Source of the DNA: Burkholderiales bacterium
Lineage (GTDB): Bacteria > Pseudomonadota > Gammaproteobacteria > Burkholderiales > Casimicrobiaceae
DNA: 64,000 bases
Assembly: GCA_020851235.1 (NCBI GenBank)
Contig: JADZDD010000025.1
Span: 344,004 to 408,003, forward strand
Direction: 5' to 3'
The notes under the pieces were generated by a model. It did not search any database. It saw only the letters and a program-made list of their open reading frames with translations, and was not told the DNA's origin. This document shows positions 59,980-64,000 of this stretch, in pieces. Position 1 is the first letter of the stretch. Each line of letters starts with the position of its first letter. The position numbers were made by a program, and so were the translations under genes.

Positions 59980-61650
59980 TCACGGCCTTGGCGTCACCGC
60001 GTCGGCGCGCGTAACCCGGCACAGTTCGAGCGGGGGTGACGGCATCGTGGATCGAATGCGGACGCAGCTCCCGGCGACCCTGGCAAGGCCGCGCCTGGCC
60101 AACGCGTCGCCGCCCGCTCCGGGCGGACTGCTCAACGCGTAGATCGGCCCCTGGTGCGCGCGGATCGTGGCGCTCACCTCATCGTAGAGGCGCTCGGTGT
60201 GCCGGGCATTGACAATGTTGTTGTCGATGCCGACCGCGGCGGCGGGAGTCGGGCGCAGCAGCGGGATCACGTAGGAGAGCGGGGCATCGGTCGTGGTGAC
60301 GACAAGCGCCCCGGGCGCAAGCGGTGGGGCTTCGATCTCGAACCAATGGTCGCCGAAGTCGATGCGCCCCCACGAGCCCGCCTTGGTCGTCACGACGAGG
60401 AAGATCGCGGCCGCGATCATCACCACGGGAGCGTGACCCGGCCGAAGGTTCCTCTGCACGAGGGTGATGATGAGCACGCCCGCGAGAGCATCGAGCGTGA
60501 TGAGGTAGCGATAGTTCGCGTGCTGCGCGGTCCAGAGCAGGAACGAGGCGATGAAGAACGCGCTGAGAAAGCGCCACGCCCGGCTCGATGCGATGCTCGC
60601 GGGAGCAGGCATCCGCCCACGCTGCGCGACCCATACCCAGAGCCACACGATGCCGGCGAGCAGCGCGATCCCGTACAGGAGGGGCATTCGCGCGTCGCGG
60701 TAGTCGACTTCGCCGACGTACGATGGGCCGGGCGCATGCATGTCGAAGGGGAAGCGCAGCCACGCGCCGAGATCCTTCGGGCCGTACAGCCGACCGATGA
60801 CCTGTTGCTTGCTCCACCAGGGCGAGGCGATCCACTCGTTGCCGTACGGAAAGATCGGACTCGCATAGTGCGTCCACAGCGCGTGGCCCCAGGGGCCATA
60901 GGCGATCGCGAAGCCCGCCAGGATCCCGACACCCATGACGATGGCCTCGCGGAAGCGACCGGCGGTGGCACGCCATGTGAAGGGTCCGCGCAGGACGAGG
61001 GCGATGCAGATCGCCACCGCGAAGCTGCCCGCGGTGAGCTTGCCGCCGGTCGCAATGCCGACGAGGATTCCCGCGGCGGCGAGCGCGCCGACCGGCACGG
61101 GCGCGCGATCGCTGCGCACCAGCGTGCGGACCACGAGCCACAATCCCGCGAGCACGAATGCGGCGAGGATCCACTCGTTCATCGTCGTGCCCAGGGTGGC
61201 GCGGCCCATCGAACTCGTGACGCCGATGGCGACCGACGCGGCGATGGCGACGCGGCGCTCGCCAGCCTCGAGATCCGCGAAGAGCAGGCGTGCGAGAAGG
61301 ATGAGGAGGAAGGCCGCGACGCCGGTCGGAATGGCGAGCGCAAACGCGATGACACGCGGCGGCCAGTCGAGCGCGACCATCGCGTAGAAGGGGACGTCGA
61401 AGAGGGGATTGTGGAACGTCTGGAGCTGCGCCGCGGCGACGTCGGGACCGAAGATGCGACCGCCGAGCCACGCCCAAGGATTGTAGAAGTGGTAATTCTG
61501 CAAGTCCCAGTTCGCGTCCTGCCCAGTGAGGATCGACGCGATTCCCGCGGCGACGACGCACAGCGCGAGGAGCAGCGCGTCGGCGGCGAACGTGGGGCGA
61601 CGCGGTGTCGCGGCGGGCAGGGGGAGCGGGCGCAAGGCGGAGCCGGGCAC
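59980..61650 (-). CDS. Polytopic membrane protein, GT-C glycosyltransferase-like
   Basis: A protein of about 556 residues with ten or more membrane segments (ALLLALCVVAAGIASILTG; VIAFALAIPTGVAAFLLILLARLLF; IVMGVGILAGFAIAYGPWG; WLWVWVAQ; VVMIAAAIFLVV) and a soluble tail. The first periplasmic loop DANWDLQNYHFYNPWAWLGGRIF has an acidic residue placed as in GT-C glycosyltransferases, but I cannot assign a family. GTG 61650 is used; TTG 61713 is possible but lies inside the leuA promoter. It converges with the GT2 gene (24 bases apart) and diverges from leuA. Confidence 0.7.
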   Translation of the reverse strand: MPGSALRPLPLPAATPRRPTFAADALLLALCVVAAGIASILTGQDANWDLQNYHFYNPWAWLGGRIFGPDVAAAQLQTFHNPLFDVPFYAMVALDWPPRVIAFALAIPTGVAAFLLILLARLLFADLEAGERRVAIAASVAIGVTSSMGRATLGTTMNEWILAAFVLAGLWLVVRTLVRSDRAPVPVGALAAAGILVGIATGGKLTAGSFAVAICIALVLRGPFTWRATAGRFREAIVMGVGILAGFAIAYGPWGHALWTHYASPIFPYGNEWIASPWWSKQQVIGRLYGPKDLGAWLRFPFDMHAPGPSYVGEVDYRDARMPLLYGIALLAGIVWLWVWVAQRGRMPAPASIASSRAWRFLSAFFIASFLLWTAQHANYRYLITLDALAGVLIITLVQRNLRPGHAPVVMIAAAIFLVVTTKAGSWGRIDFGDHWFEIEAPPLAPGALVVTTTDAPLSYVIPLLRPTPAAAVGIDNNIVNARHTERLYDEVSATIRAHQGPIYALSSPPGAGGDALARRGLARVAGSCVRIRSTMPSPPLELCRVTRADAVTPRP

Positions 61651-61703
61651 AGGGCCGCGCGGAATGGAGCGGGCGATTATGCCATCGACCCCGCCGGATG
61701 AAC

Positions 61704-61732
61704 TTGCATGCAAGCGCGAAATGCGCTAGGCT
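61704..61732 (+). promoter_or_regulatory. Promoter of the leuA leader
   Basis: TTGCAT (61704-61709), 17 bases, TAGGCT (61727-61732). The -10 is weak but the spacing is ideal. The expected start at about 61739-61741 coincides with the ATG of the leader peptide, so the leader mRNA may carry almost no 5' untranslated sequence. Confidence 0.45.
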
Positions 61733-61740
61733 TTCGGGTC

Positions 61741-61825
61741 ATGAGCAGTACCTCAGTCACCGCCGTCAGCATCTCTTCGAGCCTCGGGACGCCGTCCCTG
61801 TTCGCGCTCGCGCTGAACCTGCGCG

Positions 61826-61854
<29 letters not shown>
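61741..61854 (+). CDS. leuL: leuA leader peptide
   Basis: A 37-codon reading frame ends in TAA. Its last part carries eight leucine codons within fifteen (SLFALALNLRGLLLRLAR), including three consecutive CTG. It lies between the divergent GT-C gene and leuA, 117 bases before the leuA ATG. This is the hallmark of a ribosome-mediated leucine attenuator, where ribosome stalling at Leu codons under leucine shortage changes the fold of the RNA ahead. The downstream RNA has a matching alternative structure (separate entry). There is no Shine-Dalgarno; the peptide may be translated from a leaderless transcript. Confidence 0.8.

Positions 61855-64000
<2,146 letters not shown>

Noticed and set aside
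61651..61713. Longer start (TTG 61713) for the GT-C-like protein
   Set aside because: It would place coding sequence inside the leuA promoter and adds residues with no signal or coding character; kept only as an alternative.

Overview
The window is high-GC, gene-dense bacterial chromosome, apparently from a betaproteobacterium. Evidence for this is the ilvI-ilvH-ilvC-psd-pssA-(leuA) order with an ECF sigma/DUF3619/DUF3106/RDD group beside it, the queG / tsaE-amiC pair, a proteasome-like peptidase next to hslR, and the exbB-exbD-exbD-tonB cluster. I see no rRNA, tRNA, insertion sequence, prophage or CRISPR array. Genus cannot be fixed from this window.

Layout. 0-4 kb: the end of a peptide-type ABC ATPase, a coupled TldD/PmbA-like pair and a GNAT acetyltransferase. 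4.3-15.4 kb: an outer-membrane uptake block with two tandem paralogous TonB-dependent receptors separated by a strong intrinsic terminator, a small secreted protein, then exbB-exbD-exbD-tonB ending in a translationally coupled SPINDLY-type O-GlcNAc transferase gene. 15.5-17.4 kb: ECF sigma factor, membrane partner and a DUF6249-like protein. 17.7-22.9 kb: gspD-gspE-gspF of a type II secretion system. 22.9-25 kb: an ArnT-like glycosyltransferase and a half-size EamA protein. 25-29.2 kb: queG diverging from tsaE-amiC, followed by exosortase H and its partner membrane protein. 29.2-35.6 kb: a MASE1-PAS sensor without output domain, an unusual hydrolase-SnoaL-ACBP fusion, an acyl-CoA synthetase and a large PilZ-like unknown. 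35.8-41.6 kb: a MerR/B12-type regulator and, on the minus strand, proS-transglycosylase-gluQ-proteasome homologue-hslR. 41.7-49 kb: an oligopeptide-binding protein, an FNR-box-controlled universal stress protein, unknowns, ppa, an EamA exporter and a LysR regulator. 49-53.4 kb: a hydroxybutyrate oligomer hydrolase and the RDD/DUF3106/DUF3619/ECF sigma group. 53.8-63.7 kb: branched-chain amino acid synthesis (ilvIHC), phospholipid synthesis (psd, pssA), two glycosyltransferase-type proteins and leuA. The last 310 bases hold a two-unit microsatellite.

Themes. ilvIHC and leuA supply valine, isoleucine and leucine. leuA has what looks like a complete leucine attenuator: a 37-residue leader peptide with a Leu-codon run that can pair with the loop and 3' arm of a downstream hairpin. 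psd and pssA make phosphatidylethanolamine, and the neighbouring GT2 and GT-C proteins may decorate lipids or envelope glycans. The TonB block powers the paired receptors. The acyl-CoA synthetase and the ACBP-bearing hydrolase suggest a local acyl-CoA or hydroxyalkanoate function. The strongest leads are the leuA attenuator, the hydrolase-SnoaL-ACBP fusion with a Cys nucleophile, the FNR-type promoter of the stress protein, and a MerR/B12 regulator whose cobalamin-ligand motifs look degenerate. Motif, promoter and hairpin calls were read by eye; no searches or folding programs were run.
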